A stretch of DNA of 64,000 bases from Dactylis glomerata (taxonomy: Eukaryota > Streptophyta > Magnoliopsida > Poales > Poaceae): positions 4,591,176 to 4,655,175 of the forward strand of contig QXEO01000222.1 in assembly GCA_007115705.1 (NCBI GenBank), in the 5' to 3' direction. The notes beneath the pieces are model-generated. The model had not been told where the DNA came from. It searched no databases and saw only the letters and a program-made list of their open reading frames with translations. Of the stretch, positions 34,516 through 45,195 are shown in pieces. The first letter of the stretch is position 1. Each line of letters starts with the position of its first letter. The translations under genes and the position numbers were made by a program.

Positions 34516-35233
34516 TCAGGCCATGGCCGCGACCATGCCAGCAGCTACGGCGAAGAACATGACGGCCATCCCCACTGAAGAATCACGACCAGCAAGGGAG
34601 ATTGGTGGTGGCGGTGCGGGGGAGTCGCGGCGCGCAGGAGACGACCGTGGTGGTTCTACTGCATTATCAAATCCAAGAACCCTGATCAGACATCAATTGC
34701 ATGCAAGCGCGTTCATCGATCTCGGTGTTACAACACGTGCGGTTACCTGAAGCTGGCTGCGCTGACGATGACGGCGACGAAGCCTCGGGAGACTCTGGCT
34801 CGTAGGGAGGAAGCAGCAGCCCATCCACTGCAAGATCCGTTGATCGATCAGAAAAAACAACAGATCACGCCCATGCGTAGTAGAGTTCGATCGATGGAGA
34901 CTACTTACTGCCGCAGAGTTCGATCGGCGGCCGGTCCTGGTTGCAGCTGGTGGGGATCTCGAGGGCGTGGGTGACGTTGACGTCGTAGCCGGTGGACCGG
35001 CCGTAGACGCCGTTGGCGATGTAGCAGAGGCAGAACGGGTCGGCCTTGACGGCGGCGCGGTACGCGGCGCAGCACGCGGGCGAGGCCGCCGGCGCGCCCT
35101 CGAACATGAACCCGTGGCACGACAGAAGGCCGCCCAGCGTGTCCCGGCAGTACTCCTCGGCTGCCGACGCCGAGGGGACGACGAGCGCCGCCGCGGCGAG
35201 GACGAGGAGGAGAGCAAGCTTGGGAGACGCCAT
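34516..35233 (-). CDS. GPI-anchored non-specific lipid transfer protein (LTPG), three exons
   Basis: Exon 1 34909-35233, exon 2 34747-34827, exon 3 34516-34658 on the minus strand join in phase (325+81+143 = 549 nt, 182 aa plus TGA). Splice sites are GCA|GTAAGT, TTGCAG|TGG, TCAG|GTAACC and AATGCAG|TAG. Residues 1 to about 24 are a signal peptide (MASPKLALLLVLAAAALVVP...). About 28-107 hold the eight-cysteine pattern C-C-CC-CXC-C-C of the LTP/2S-albumin fold, which forms a lipid-binding pocket with four disulfides. A Ser/Pro-rich linker (about 115-160) and a hydrophobic C-terminus (SSVGMAVMFFAVAAGMVAAM) give a GPI-attachment signal. LTPGs act on the outer plasma membrane in export of cuticular lipids or in defence. 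The upstream in-frame ATG at 35281 is ignored because the signal peptide starts at 35233. Confidence 0.92.
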
Positions 35234-35295
35234 ATGTGATTGATCAGCAAGTTGATGTTTCGTAGATCTACGCGTAGGCATGGGAGTGCACCCGA

Positions 35296-35303
35296 TTTTT
35301 ATA
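35296..35303 (-). promoter_or_regulatory. TATA box of the LTPG gene
   Basis: CTATAAAAATC on the minus strand, 63 bp upstream of the ATG; a start about 30 bp downstream would give a 5' UTR of about 35 nt. Confidence 0.7.
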
Positions 35304-35643
35304 GGAACTAGCTATAGGTGTAGGCAGGATGGACAGATCAACCGACTTAGTGCAATTATTTGAACGGAGAAATTGCGTCGTGCAAGGGACCAACGGACAA
35401 GTCAGATTACCATAAGCCTCATGCTTAAAAGATGCTTCTACGGGTAAAATTTGTTTTGATTGTCTAGTATGGACAGCGTATATGGAGTACCCAACGCGGA
35501 TTAATTTCTACCTACGGGGATAATTGTGCATAGGGTGGTCATCATTGGATATTACTAGAAGCATGTGAACTCAATCTCCTATATGCACTTCTACAGCCGT
35601 TAGCCCTGCTAAGAGCATGACTAATAGTGAATGTAAACATGCG

Positions 35644-35682
35644 ACCTGTATATCGCGAGTACTGTACTCGCGATATACAGGT
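35644..35682. repeat. Perfect 19-bp inverted repeat with 1-nt loop
   Basis: ACCTGTATATCGCGAGTAC at 35644-35662 is followed, after one T, by its exact complement to 35682. It sits 31 bp inside the left end of the DNA element above. Confidence 0.95.
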
Positions 35683-35906
35683 TCATGGGCTGTGGCGGAG
35701 ATCGGCACCCGCAAATGCAATCCGTAAAACATAAAATTCGAAATTTCCCGGGAAGATTGGTTCGCGCGAGAACGGATCGTAGCATACTAGATTTGTACAG
35801 CAATTACAACTAAAAAACGAAAAATAATTAGTGGCAAGCTCGCCGGAGGACGCTGCGTCCTCACAGATGGCCAAAATGCGAGCTCGTAGTCGTCATCGAC
35901 GAGGAT

Positions 35907-36482
35907 CTAGTCCGAGTCGATGACGATCACGTCGGCCTCCGTGTCGCCCTCGCCAATGGCCACCTCGTCGTCTCCCTCCGCCCAGGTGCACTCCTCCAGC
36001 TCCTCCTGCTGCTTGAAGAGCTCGACGGCAGCGACGGCAGCGGCGGTCTACTCCTTCTCCCGCCGCTTCTTAGCCACGGCCGTCGTCGTGGACTCCGCTA
36101 AGGCCGCCGCGAGCTGGGCCTCCTCCTCCAGGTCGCCGCGGCGCTGGCCGACGATGGGATGGGTCACCGAGGCCAAGGAGGAGGCCTCCCCGACGTCCCA
36201 TGTCGCCGGTCGAGGAGGGAGGCGGAGCACCGGCTCGCGAGCTCGCGCCGGTGCCGTGCGCGCGCCGACGGCATAGGGGCCGAGCGACGATGGGGGGGGG
36301 GTCCTCTCCCAGTTGGTCCACCGCCTGCTCGCCCGCTTCTTGGCCGCGACGGAACGGATGCGGCGCCGCTCCTCCTCGTCGTCGGCGCCGGGTGCTCGCC
36401 GGCCACCCCTGCCTCCTCCTCCTCCTCCTCCCCCACCAGCACGGCCACCGCTGAGGCCCGAGGCGCCGCTCCTACACGCCAT
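35907..36482 (-). pseudogene. Gene relic inside the DNA element, one in-frame stop
   Basis: ATG at 36482, 191 codons to a TAG at 35907-35909, with one in-frame TAG (36048-36050). The product would have a Gly-rich run near residue 15, a basic Arg/Lys part (RRRIRSVAAKKRASRRW) and an acidic tail ending DVIVIDSD. No domain recognised. The 5' side has a CCCTAGCC-type leader, as in plant genes, so a captured host gene or the ORF1 partner of a Harbinger element are both possible. Confidence 0.5.
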
Positions 36483-36822
36483 CGATCTGTCGCCAGAAGG
36501 TGGTTGAATTGCTCGCCGAAGCTAAGCAAGGGTTTGCGGCAGTGGCTAGGGTTCACGGTGGAGGGAGTACGGGTTCGACTCATCTCCGCCGCTCGAGCCG
36601 GTACTTGTACCGTTCAGAACGGGCCGAGTACGGGTGCCCGTGAATTTTTTTTATGGGCCAGGCCTTTAACGGGCTCCGCTAGCTCGCACGCGCGGCCCGT
36701 GACCCGTGAAACGGCCGAGATTTTACGGGTGCCGAAGCTATAAAGGCTCTGTTAGACATGCTCTAACACTGTTAATTACCAGCCGGGCAGTGAAAACCTC
36801 ATGCATAAATCCATGTTGTATA

Positions 36823-36925
36823 CTCCCTTCGATCCATATTACTCTTCGTAAATATGAATGTATCTATCATTAAAATATGTCTAGATATATCTATACTAGC
36901 GAAGAGTATTATGGATTGGAGGGAG
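36823..36925. mobile_element. Stowaway MITE (103 bp)
   Basis: CTCCCTTCGATCCATATTAC at the left and its near complement GTATTATGGATTGGAGGGAG at the right, TA on the left (36821-36822) and a mutated CA on the right. Same family as 12333-12436. Confidence 0.9.
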
Positions 36926-37473
36926 CAATGGGAAACGCTTTAATTCTCCGGGGGATCGCTTGCGGCCTATCCCCTGCATGTGTGGCCATCGGATACTCGG
37001 ATGTGCCTCGATCAGGTCACTCCCACGAGTCCACCACTCCTGTAGAAAAATATCTGCCCAGGCATCTGCTCACGTTTGTCTAAATCGTGAGTTCCCGACC
37101 GCTTTTCTCTCTTCGATGGTTGCCAAATACCGATCCTGCGCCTACCCCGCCGCCGTACGCCATGGGGACTCCCACGCCGAATTCTGCTGCCGACGACCCC
37201 GCGTCCCTAGTCGGCTCCCGCCGCCGCACCCGCGCCCCTACTAGTCGGCCGCCGCCGCCGCCCTGGCTGCCACCGTTGCCAAGTGCCCTTCACCAAGCTC
37301 CTCCATCCCATCCTCTACCTCACCGGCAGCCGCTCCTATATTTCCTCCTGTCACCCACGACACCAACTCCGTTTGAGCTCCATCATGGTTCTTCTCCGTC
37401 TAGCCGACTCCTCCTCCTCCGCATTATGATGTGAGGAAGACCTCCTGGCGAGGCTACATCCACGGCAACTTTC
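36926..37473. other. Unclassified sequence with short GC-rich ORFs
   Basis: A 52-codon ORF starts at 36928 (MGNALILRGIACGLSPACV...), and a Pro-rich GC stretch runs 37130-37340. Neither has a domain I know. Probably remnants of repeats. ATTTT at 37474-37478 is the left duplication of solo LTR C. Confidence 0.4.
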
Positions 37474-39355
37474 ATTTTTGTAACATCCCAACTTTTGTAA
37501 TCAAGATTAATTACTGTTAAGTGAGGCAAAAATGAGGGCCAACAAAACCTTTTTCCAACCAACCAAGTAAAATAAGGTTTCATGCATGTTTGCCTTGATT
37601 GTTGTGTAAATCATGTTTGTAAGGTTGTTGCTTGATGAACAAGATTTTGAACCAACACAATTCTTGTGCTCTAGTGATCATTCATTTCAAAATACTGCTA
37701 ACTGTTTGACAAACCCAGTATCTTGGCAAACCCTATTTATTTCAAAATGTTTTGACTTTCTCGAAAGACAAAGAGTCAAGATGTATTTCGATACAAAGGT
37801 TTTTCCAAACTATTTTATTTATAAAATGGGGATCTATAGCTAGGTATGACCCCACTATTTTTTTGGCAAACTACTATTTTACAAACGTTTGATAAGTGGA
37901 TTTCAAACGCCTTTGAGAGAACTTAATAGAGGGGATGTTTATTGTCCCCATTAGACTAAAAATAATTACAAAAGATTTACTTCCTGATTTAAACCTTTTC
38001 TCAACCATCTCCAAGGCATGATCCCCGTTGAGCACTTGTACACACCTTTGCTCTCATGATGAGTTATTGTTGCATGTGTTTGACTGTGTTTGACTATGCT
38101 TGACTTTGCTTGACTTCCTCTTGTGTGTACGAATGGCTTGCTTGGAGGATTCCTTCAGTCCTTATCATTACTTAGAAAATCTTCTTAAAAGCTTGATAGC
38201 ACCTAAGTGTAGACAAGATGTATCAAATAGGCAAGTTGTAGTGCAAAATCTTTTAAATTCCAATTTTTGCTCTATCTTCACTCTTGTTAACACATTCAAT
38301 TTTCAGACACTTGTATTAAGCTCATATCTTATAACCTTGACAATGCAACTACCTAGAATTCATCATTGTCATCTGATCTTCCATTGACTCCATTGCCGCC
38401 TGGTCATTTGAGATCATCTGCTAATGTTTCTAACCATGTTTCTGACCCTAATCAAAGCAGTGACCATTTGACATTTTATCATATACCTTCTTGCCCACAC
38501 CTTTTATTTTCGAAATAAATTTAGTGGGAACCCTGCCATGGCCTATTTCTCTTCTTCTTGAGATGCTCCTAACTACCATTTATCTTGAATTCCATTACCA
38601 TAAACTTTCTTATATAATCCTCAAAGCATAAGCTCATCTTTCCTCTTCTCACTATTATTCAAAATCTTTGTCTTAAATTGTTTCGGTAAATGCTTGGCTT
38701 ATGTTTTCTTGTGTGACTTCTTAATCTACTACAAGTCAAGTGGCCTCCTATTCTTTCATACACCACTCAAGTTAAGTTGCTATTGCATCCATACTCAAAT
38801 GGGGATTTCCTTCGTTTGTCCAAACCTCCCCTAAACTATCTCCCTTCTCCCTTTCATCTACAAGACTACTCCCTTGTTTTATCAAAGGTTTTTCCAAAAT
38901 TAAATGGGAAATGTGATTAGTATATTATATCATATCTTTTCCCACCCAAAAATCATTTCTAGAAAACTATTTTTTTTCATTTTTTTCTATTTCCTATTTA
39001 TCAAAATGCATGATAGTGGCATATGTGCCATTTCTTGCACTTTCTGATATCAAATCATTTTGAGAAAATCTACTGTGCATAGTAATGCAAGTAGAACATT
39101 TTGAACTCAACTCATCACCTGGTTACTTGCAAAAATTTCAAAGGCTAGTTCAAATGAGTTTCCCTCAAATTTGGGCATACCCACTAAAGGTTCCAAACCA
39201 TCTCTTTTAAAATTTGAATTTGGATGCTATCTTCTCAACATCATCACCACCACCTCTTATTCTTTAGCACCTAAGCTTGCTTGGAAATGTTCGCAAGCAA
39301 AACTCATACCAGATTTGGAGCATCACATATTAATACCCATTTCAACCTCTATATC

Positions 39356-39362
39356 TATAAAT
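39356..39362 (+). promoter_or_regulatory. TATA box of solo LTR C
   Basis: CTATAAATCTC followed by a GC-rich leader, the same arrangement as in the LTR of element B. Confidence 0.5.
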
Positions 39363-41492
39363 CTCATGTGATCTTTACCAAAACGCCGCCCTAACCTCTC
39401 CAGCATCTTCTCTCTCAACCGTTCGACCCCTCTCCTCTAAGCTACAGTACCTTTTTGTCCTATTCTTTTGGAGGAAGAGCTATGTGGTCGATTCAAATCT
39501 TGAGCAAGATTTCTTGCTACAGCCTCTCTCTCCATCTCCAGTCAATGCCTGGGCGAGTGAGGCAACCCATGCCACTAGCCTACCTCACCTATGAAGCCCT
39601 AGAGACTAGCCCTGCGTGGCTCTCTCTCTCTCTCTCTATGCTCCCTAGGACGCCATTGGCATGTCTCATTTTTAAAACTAGCTTCTCTGCCCGAACCACC
39701 GCGCCACCAACCTCCCGTGTTTTTCCCAAGTCGAACACCAGTACTCTCTTGACCTAGTCCTCTTTCTACCGTCTAAAACAGCCCGTTCTCTAAAGGCCGA
39801 CACTGCGTCGAACAGGTGGCGTGCGAACACTGGAACTCTCCTCCCGAGCGAGCCTCCAGTCGAGACCGCCTTCCTTGCCTTCTATAACACGCCTCTATTC
39901 CTTGGCATCTCTCTGCTATCTCGTGCACCGCCTCTCTCACCCAATATCTGGCTACCGCCCCTCTTCTTTTAGCCCACGCTGAGCTCGGTCCACCGTGAGC
40001 CTCACCAAGTGAGATAAAGCACTCTAGAGTGCCTCGAGCTCCTGCACCACGCCATTCTACTCCCCAGACCTCCCTAGACCGCTGTATATCGGAGGCTTTC
40101 CCTCTCACTCTCTCCACAACGAGTGGAGCTCGCGCTCACCCTTGGTCCCGACGAGAACGCGTGATGGCTGCCATCGATGCGGACCTCTCCCTGCTCCCTC
40201 TCAGCTCTCTATGTTACTTCCCCCGTTTCCTTGCTCTCTGGCCGCCTAATCTCTGCCTCTTCCTTTCTCGGGAAACCTGCATGGAGGTCACCATCGTCGA
40301 CCTCGTCCGTGACTCCCTGTCCTAGCTCCGCGCTCTGCCTCGACCTCACCGACGACCGGAGCCCGCCTGCGCGTCAGAGACGACCGTGAAGGGACGTCGC
40401 TCAAACCGCGTCGTGCCCCCGTGTCTCCTATGCCATCCCCGAGCCCCCGGTGAGCTCCCCGTCCCCGTTTCGGCGTCCAGCAGCGAGCGCCGCCCTATTC
40501 AGGTGAACCGTCGACCATCCATGGTAGTTGACTGATAAGAATCTCACTGGGCCGCTGGATCCCGATCGGGCGGTTGCATGCGGCCCGACACTTTTTTTTC
40601 TCTCCCGCGCACTGGAATGCACTACTGGGCCGGCCCCTGGCTTCTCGGCCCAGATGTTTTTAGATTCGGCCTGTTAGTGTGTTTTTTTCTAGAAACTCTG
40701 TTAACTTTAGTTTAGATCTGTAAACTTCTAAATTGTGTAGAATATTCTCTGAGTGTGCAAATTGAGTGATTAGATGTTTCATGGAATCCTTGATTTAATA
40801 TTTATCCAGTGGCACTGGTCCCAGGCCAAGTAGGTCTATGTGTATTTATTGTTATTTAAACTTGTAAATCTGTCCACTTTTCAATCAAATATCCAAAACC
40901 TGAGATTTGTAAACTAGAATGGTGTGAATCAAATTTTCATAGATGCTATGTTTAGATAGCTTGCATGAAACCCTGGGTGTGGTAGTTTAGTAGGTGTGTA
41001 TCTGCAGTAGAAATTAAAATGGACAATAGGTTAAATAGCATTGTTTAAATTCTCATTTGCATTAGAATTAATATTTTTGCATGAATGCAATTTCTATGTG
41101 TCATGCATTGTTTAAGATTTCCAAAACATCCTCTGGTGCATTTTTATGAAGTACAGAGAATATCTGGGAATTATTTTGGTATTCTAGTAATTATTGTTAC
41201 TATAAAATTTATAGGAAAATCACCACATAGTATTTTGGAGTGAATCCAACATTGTTGGATTCAGAAACTTGTTATCTATCTACTGGTATGCTGAGTGTGT
41301 GATTTGATCAAGTTAGGCACATGCATGCTTGTTTGGAGTGAAATAGGGTTTCCTTGCTATAGCAAAGTACCCTAGTTTTAATAGGTTTATCCATGTTTTT
41401 AAAATCTTATAAAAAAATTGTTCAGAATCTAAACTTGTTTGTTTCTGATATGCTTTGGTTGTTTGGTGTGATTGTGATGATGCATATGCCTT

Positions 41493-41774
41493 GTGTATGA
41501 TTGTTTGCTTACTGCTTGTTATTTCTTACCGGCGATAGAATCGAACGACGTCGAGTGCACCGAGGAGGGTGAAGTGTTTGAGTACCAGGAGGAAGAGGAC
41601 CAAGGACAAGCCAACCAAGGCAAGCCATCTATACTTGATGCATATCTGATCCTATTCACTTACTTTGCATATTTCATAAAGGTTTATCAAACTGCATGTT
41701 TTTATATTGCTATAGTCCTTGTAGCAATTATTTGTTGGCTCAAGCTCCACAAGCCAAATTGTTATCATCCTTAG
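41493..41774 (+). other. Conserved acidic exon-like segment in LTR C
   Basis: Reads ...ECTEEGEVFEYQEEEDQGQ and then a GKPS string. Element B has a comparable acidic segment with GKPS at the corresponding place (17693-17920 on the minus strand and its LTR twin 24544-24771). Both are preceded by an AG that could be a splice acceptor. It may be an exon of a small LTR-borne transcript; no known domain. Confidence 0.35.
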
Positions 41775-42173
41775 AGATGACCCCTTTGAACACCTATTCA
41801 ATACCCTTGCAGTAGTGGCTTGTTGATTAGCAGCAAAGCCTTTGGGAAACTTCTAGTGGAGCCAAAAACTCTAGGTTGGGAACACTCAGAAAGAATTTTC
41901 GAAAATGTTTTAGAAAACCTTGGAGTAGCATCTACTCCACTGAGATGTTGATGAAAATGGTTTTATGCTACTTATGATGGGAGTGAAGGAAAAAGGAGTT
42001 GGTGTTTTTATCAAATGATATTGGTGATCACTAGATATCCACTGGAACAATTAACCCGTGCAACCACATTACCCCGGTATGGGACGGGCTTAAGTCCAAA
42101 GTTTGTCTGCTTTAGTGCGGGGAGCCTCATACTATATAAGGGTTTGTAGGACCCCGGAATCCGGGTTGCCGCC

Positions 42174-42508
42174 TGACAAGGGGTTAACTCGACAAATGTC
42201 CTAGATGAAGGACTTAGGATCGGGGAGACAGGGCGTCGGATGAACTCGAAGGTAAAGTTAGTCGAAATAAGTGTGTGTCGAAAGTAAACTTGGGTGTTCA
42301 ACCTGGCTTGCTTTCAATCTGCCCTACACCGTCCCCTCCTGGCCCCTATATATAGGTGGCCAGGTCTCGAGGATCGGGTAGGGTCCGATACAGATTACAA
42401 TATCGATATACGGTAAGAACTCGTATTCGACTATCATTACAATTGGGCCTAGCTATACGGGCCTTAGGGGTACTCAACTAACGGGCTCTATTAACTATAC
42501 CCTTGTTA
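42174..42508 (-). repeat. 3' LTR of element D (335 bp)
   Basis: TGACAAGGGG...CCCTTGTTA; by eye only two differences from the 5' LTR, both in the terminal few bases. It contains CTATATATAG at 42346-42355. Confidence 0.93.
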
Positions 42509-43432
42509 GTAGCCCCTGAGATTCTACCAGAATTGCAGATTCGGGTTGAATCTCTAATCTTTATATCCTCGACTTGATCAATTCTTCGACTTCTTCTTAT
42601 CTTCAAATCTTCGACTTGGTCTTTTGACTTATATTCATGATAATTTGCTCGCAAGGGGTCTTGATGAACAAGCCTGACAACTCTGACGGATCAAGAGGTC
42701 AGTTAACTGCCGGAACAGATACTTGTCACCTACTTCAAATTCAATCCCCTTGGACTTGAATTTGGTATACCGGTCAAACCCACTCTTTTGCCGCATTTAG
42801 GACTTACAAAGAATGAATCCAAGTGGTTCTCAGGGTACCCAGTGCGTCCACCAGGATTTTCTTCGCGTCATAGACACAGATACATACCAGCAGAGCGCAT
42901 CCATGTGCGTATACCAGGCCACACAGGACAGATCCCGGGGTCTTACCTTCGTGATAAATCACGGCATTCGAGTTGCATTGCGATAACGTAACTCGAGAAT
43001 CTTATATCGCAGTCAAATTTTGACTAAAAATATTCGGGTTTTAACAACCATAAAACTCGCTCTCGATGGGAGTAATCTTTCTGTATTTTGTCGACTATAT
43101 AGTCGAAATTTGTATGATATTCTTCTTCGATATTGATTATCTCATCCTCTATCGGGTGCGCGCTCAGCGCTCCAGATGGGAGTAGCCCCCGAGGCTATGT
43201 TTGGATACTTGTAGTCAAGCATAGGCTCAAAGTTCAGTTCTTCTTCCTCCTGCTCTCATCTATTATTTGCAAGCCCCCGAGTCCAAGTCGAGGTTTTTAT
43301 ATCGTGCCACCGCAATCTCCTCGCCTTGTTTTTTTTCTCTTTGATATTATCGTCTGCCATATGCAGATTTTAACTCCTGTATGTAAAATATGTTTACGGG
43401 CCTTGCTTATCACGGGGGCCCGATAATACGTG
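42509..43432 (-). other. 3' noncoding region of D, shared with E
   Basis: Minus-strand polypurine-like CAGGGGCTAC abuts the LTR. The first 500 bp match 45196-45720 of element E closely, including short ORFs on both strands that are conserved only because the DNA is. No gene. Confidence 0.75.
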
Positions 43433-43434
43433 CT

Positions 43435-43442
43435 TATAAATA
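43435..43442 (+). promoter_or_regulatory. TATA box of the antisense gene in D
   Basis: TATAAATA on the plus strand, 107 bp before the ATG at 43542, hence a possible promoter firing against the element. Confidence 0.55.
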
Positions 43443-43541
43443 AAGCACCCTTTGGTCAAGGGTAAAAACCCTAATCAGATTTCTCCTCCGCCACATCATC
43501 TTCTCCCCCCATCTAGGGTTTTTCCTTTTTCCTTCATCTAC

Positions 43542-44129
43542 ATGGCTGATGCAGATGGCTCCCGTCTCAATCTTGGTTCTCCGGTGGCGCCCCGAGGCCG
43601 AGGTCACCCTCGTGGGAGCAAAAACAAGAACAACACCACTCCGGTCATAGCAGGATCATCATCGGTCACTCCGGCTAAGCGTCGCCCCGGCCGCCCACCT
43701 GGTAGCAAGAATAAGCCCAAGGTGACTGGTGCTGCTCCAGGTCCAATTGCTCCTCCTCCTGCTACTTCCGCTGCTCCTGCTGCGCCTCCCCAAATCTTTT
43801 CTTTTCTCTGCATTGCCATGGCGCAGTGCCGCGAGATTCAGCGCCTGCCACTGAAGTTCACCAAGTTCATGGATGGGCGCGAACTGCGAGAGGCGGTTCT
43901 CCGCGAGCAGTCTGGCAGTGGTGTCCCATACGAGGTGGAGGTGTGGTATGATGGCGACGGCGAGCAGTACTTCAAGGGTGGCTGGTCGCAGTTTGCAGAA
44001 GACCACGACATCCACCCAGGCTTCTTCATGGCCTTCGACTTCCACATCGGCACGTCGAAGTTCGACGTGAAGATTTTCGACGGCACCCTCTGCCAGAAGA
44101 AATATGAAGCCGAAGTCCATTTCCATTAA
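43542..44129 (+). CDS. Antisense gene of element D: AT-hook protein with a B3-like domain
   Basis: 195 codons, ATG at 43542, stop TAA at 44127-44129, no internal stop. Two AT-hook-like motifs lie near residues 18-30 (RGRGHPRGSK) and 46-59 (KRRPGRPPGSK); such motifs bind the minor groove of AT-rich DNA. After a Pro/Ala linker, residues of about 98-190 resemble a plant B3 fold: LPLKFTKFM at the start, GGWSQFAEDHDIHPGFFMAF in the middle, KFDVKIFDG near the end. The gene lies between the pol end and the 3' LTR of D, opposite to gag-pol, the place where Tat elements carry extra ORFs. A DNA-binding role, perhaps in element expression or integration, is inference. The B3 call is from pattern only and should be checked by profile search. 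Confidence 0.72.
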   Translation: MADADGSRLNLGSPVAPRGRGHPRGSKNKNNTTPVIAGSSSVTPAKRRPGRPPGSKNKPKVTGAAPGPIAPPPATSAAPAAPPQIFSFLCIAMAQCREIQRLPLKFTKFMDGRELREAVLREQSGSGVPYEVEVWYDGDGEQYFKGGWSQFAEDHDIHPGFFMAFDFHIGTSKFDVKIFDGTLCQKKYEAEVHFH

Positions 44130-44535
44130 GATTTTCCTTCTTATGTAATGTCGTTTTGATAATGTCCTTGCTGCCATGTCCTTTGTAATGAATATTCGTA
44201 CTCTATGTCGATGTTTTTACTAGTACCAGGAAAACAAGTTATTGTTTTGAGGTATGCTTTCCATCTATCGGGTTCTTTGTGAACCAAGAATATCGGGTTC
44301 CTTTGTGAACCAAGCTATTTGAATATTTATCGGGTTGTCTGGACAACCTTTCAGTGAAAAAGTCTTCCAAGTCGCGATAAAATTTCCTTTCATACGATCC
44401 GAGGGTTGAAGCCCCCGAGGCGAAAAAGTAATAATTGTACAATTTTGTCGAGTTCAACCCAAAGAACCTGACATGTGGCCTCATGTTCTAGGTTCAGAAG
44501 GTTAACTCGAATTTATTAATAATACTGTATGCATT
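44130..44535. other. Spacer between the antisense gene and the pol end of D
   Basis: Contains the 3' flank of the antisense gene (TTTGTAATGAATATTC near 44184). No ORF of note. Confidence 0.5.
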
Positions 44536-44856
44536 CTACGCGTAAAAGCGCCGTAGCTGCTCTGCGTTCCATGGATTGCTCGCATCCTTCCCTGTCTTCT
44601 TGTCTTGTAGTCGATATGCTCCTCCAGGTATTACTTCGGTGACGATGTAAGGTCCCACCCAAGGGGACTCTAATTTGCCGTGGCTGTCTTGCCTGAGTCG
44701 CAAAACTAGGTCTCCCACCACGAAGGATCGTGGACGAACTCGACTACTATGGTAGTTTCGTAGACTCTGTTGATACTACGTAGCCCTTTCTAATGCTTTA
44801 TCTCTTGCTTCATCTAATGCATCGACATCATCTTGCAATGCTTCTGTTGATGTTGT
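44536..44856 (-). pseudogene. C-terminal end of the integrase / polyprotein of D
   Basis: Minus-strand frame ...VRPRSFVVGDLVLRLR... to RRFYA and a TAG at 44536-44538: the basic C-terminal tail of gypsy integrases, which binds DNA. It continues the integrase that breaks off at 53915, on the other side of element E. One in-frame TAG is at 44776-44778. Confidence 0.85.
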
Positions 44857-44861
44857 CTCGT

Positions 44862-45195
44862 TGACGAGGGTTAACTCGACAAATGTCCTAGATGAAGGAC
44901 TTAGGATCGGGGAGATAGGGCGTCGGATGAACTCGAAGGTAAAGTTAGTCGAAATAGGTATGTGTCGAAAGTAAACTTGGGTGTTCAACCTGGCTTGCTT
45001 TCAATCTGGCCTACACCGTCCCCTCCTGGCCCCTATATATAGGTGGCCAGGTCTCGAGGATCGGGTAGGGTCCAATACAGATTACAATATCGATATACGG
45101 TAAAGACCCGTATTTGACTATCATTACAATTGGGCCTAGCTATACGGGCCTCAGGGGTACTCAACTAACAGGTTCTATTATCTATACCCTTGTCA
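44862..45195 (-). repeat. 3' LTR of element E (334 bp)
   Basis: TGACGAGGG...CCCTTGTCA. About five differences from the 5' LTR by eye, and around ten from the LTRs of D. Confidence 0.93.

Larger units (their letters stand above)
35613..36763. mobile_element. Non-autonomous PIF/Harbinger-like DNA element carrying a gene relic (1,151 bp)
   Basis: Ends GAGCATGACTAATAG (35613-35627) and, inverted, GAGCATGTCTAACAG (36749-36763) match at 13 of 15 positions; TAA flanks both sides (35610-35612, 36764-36766). The interior is GC-rich with a coding-like relic on the minus strand (35907-36482) and no transposase. Subterminal inverted repeats are present on the left. It lies 380 bp upstream of the LTPG start codon. 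Confidence 0.75.

Noticed and set aside
34901..35281. LTPG as a single-exon 126-aa protein starting at 35281
   Set aside because: The earlier ATG would put 16 residues ahead of the signal peptide and close to the TATA box; the 3' end is a perfect splice donor.
36048..36583. Active host gene at the Gly-rich ORF
   Set aside because: It lies inside a TAA-flanked element and has an in-frame stop; kept as a relic only.
42788..42991. ORF conserved at 45475-45714
   Set aside because: Lies in the shared 3' noncoding region of D and E; similarity is of DNA, both strands equally open, no domain.
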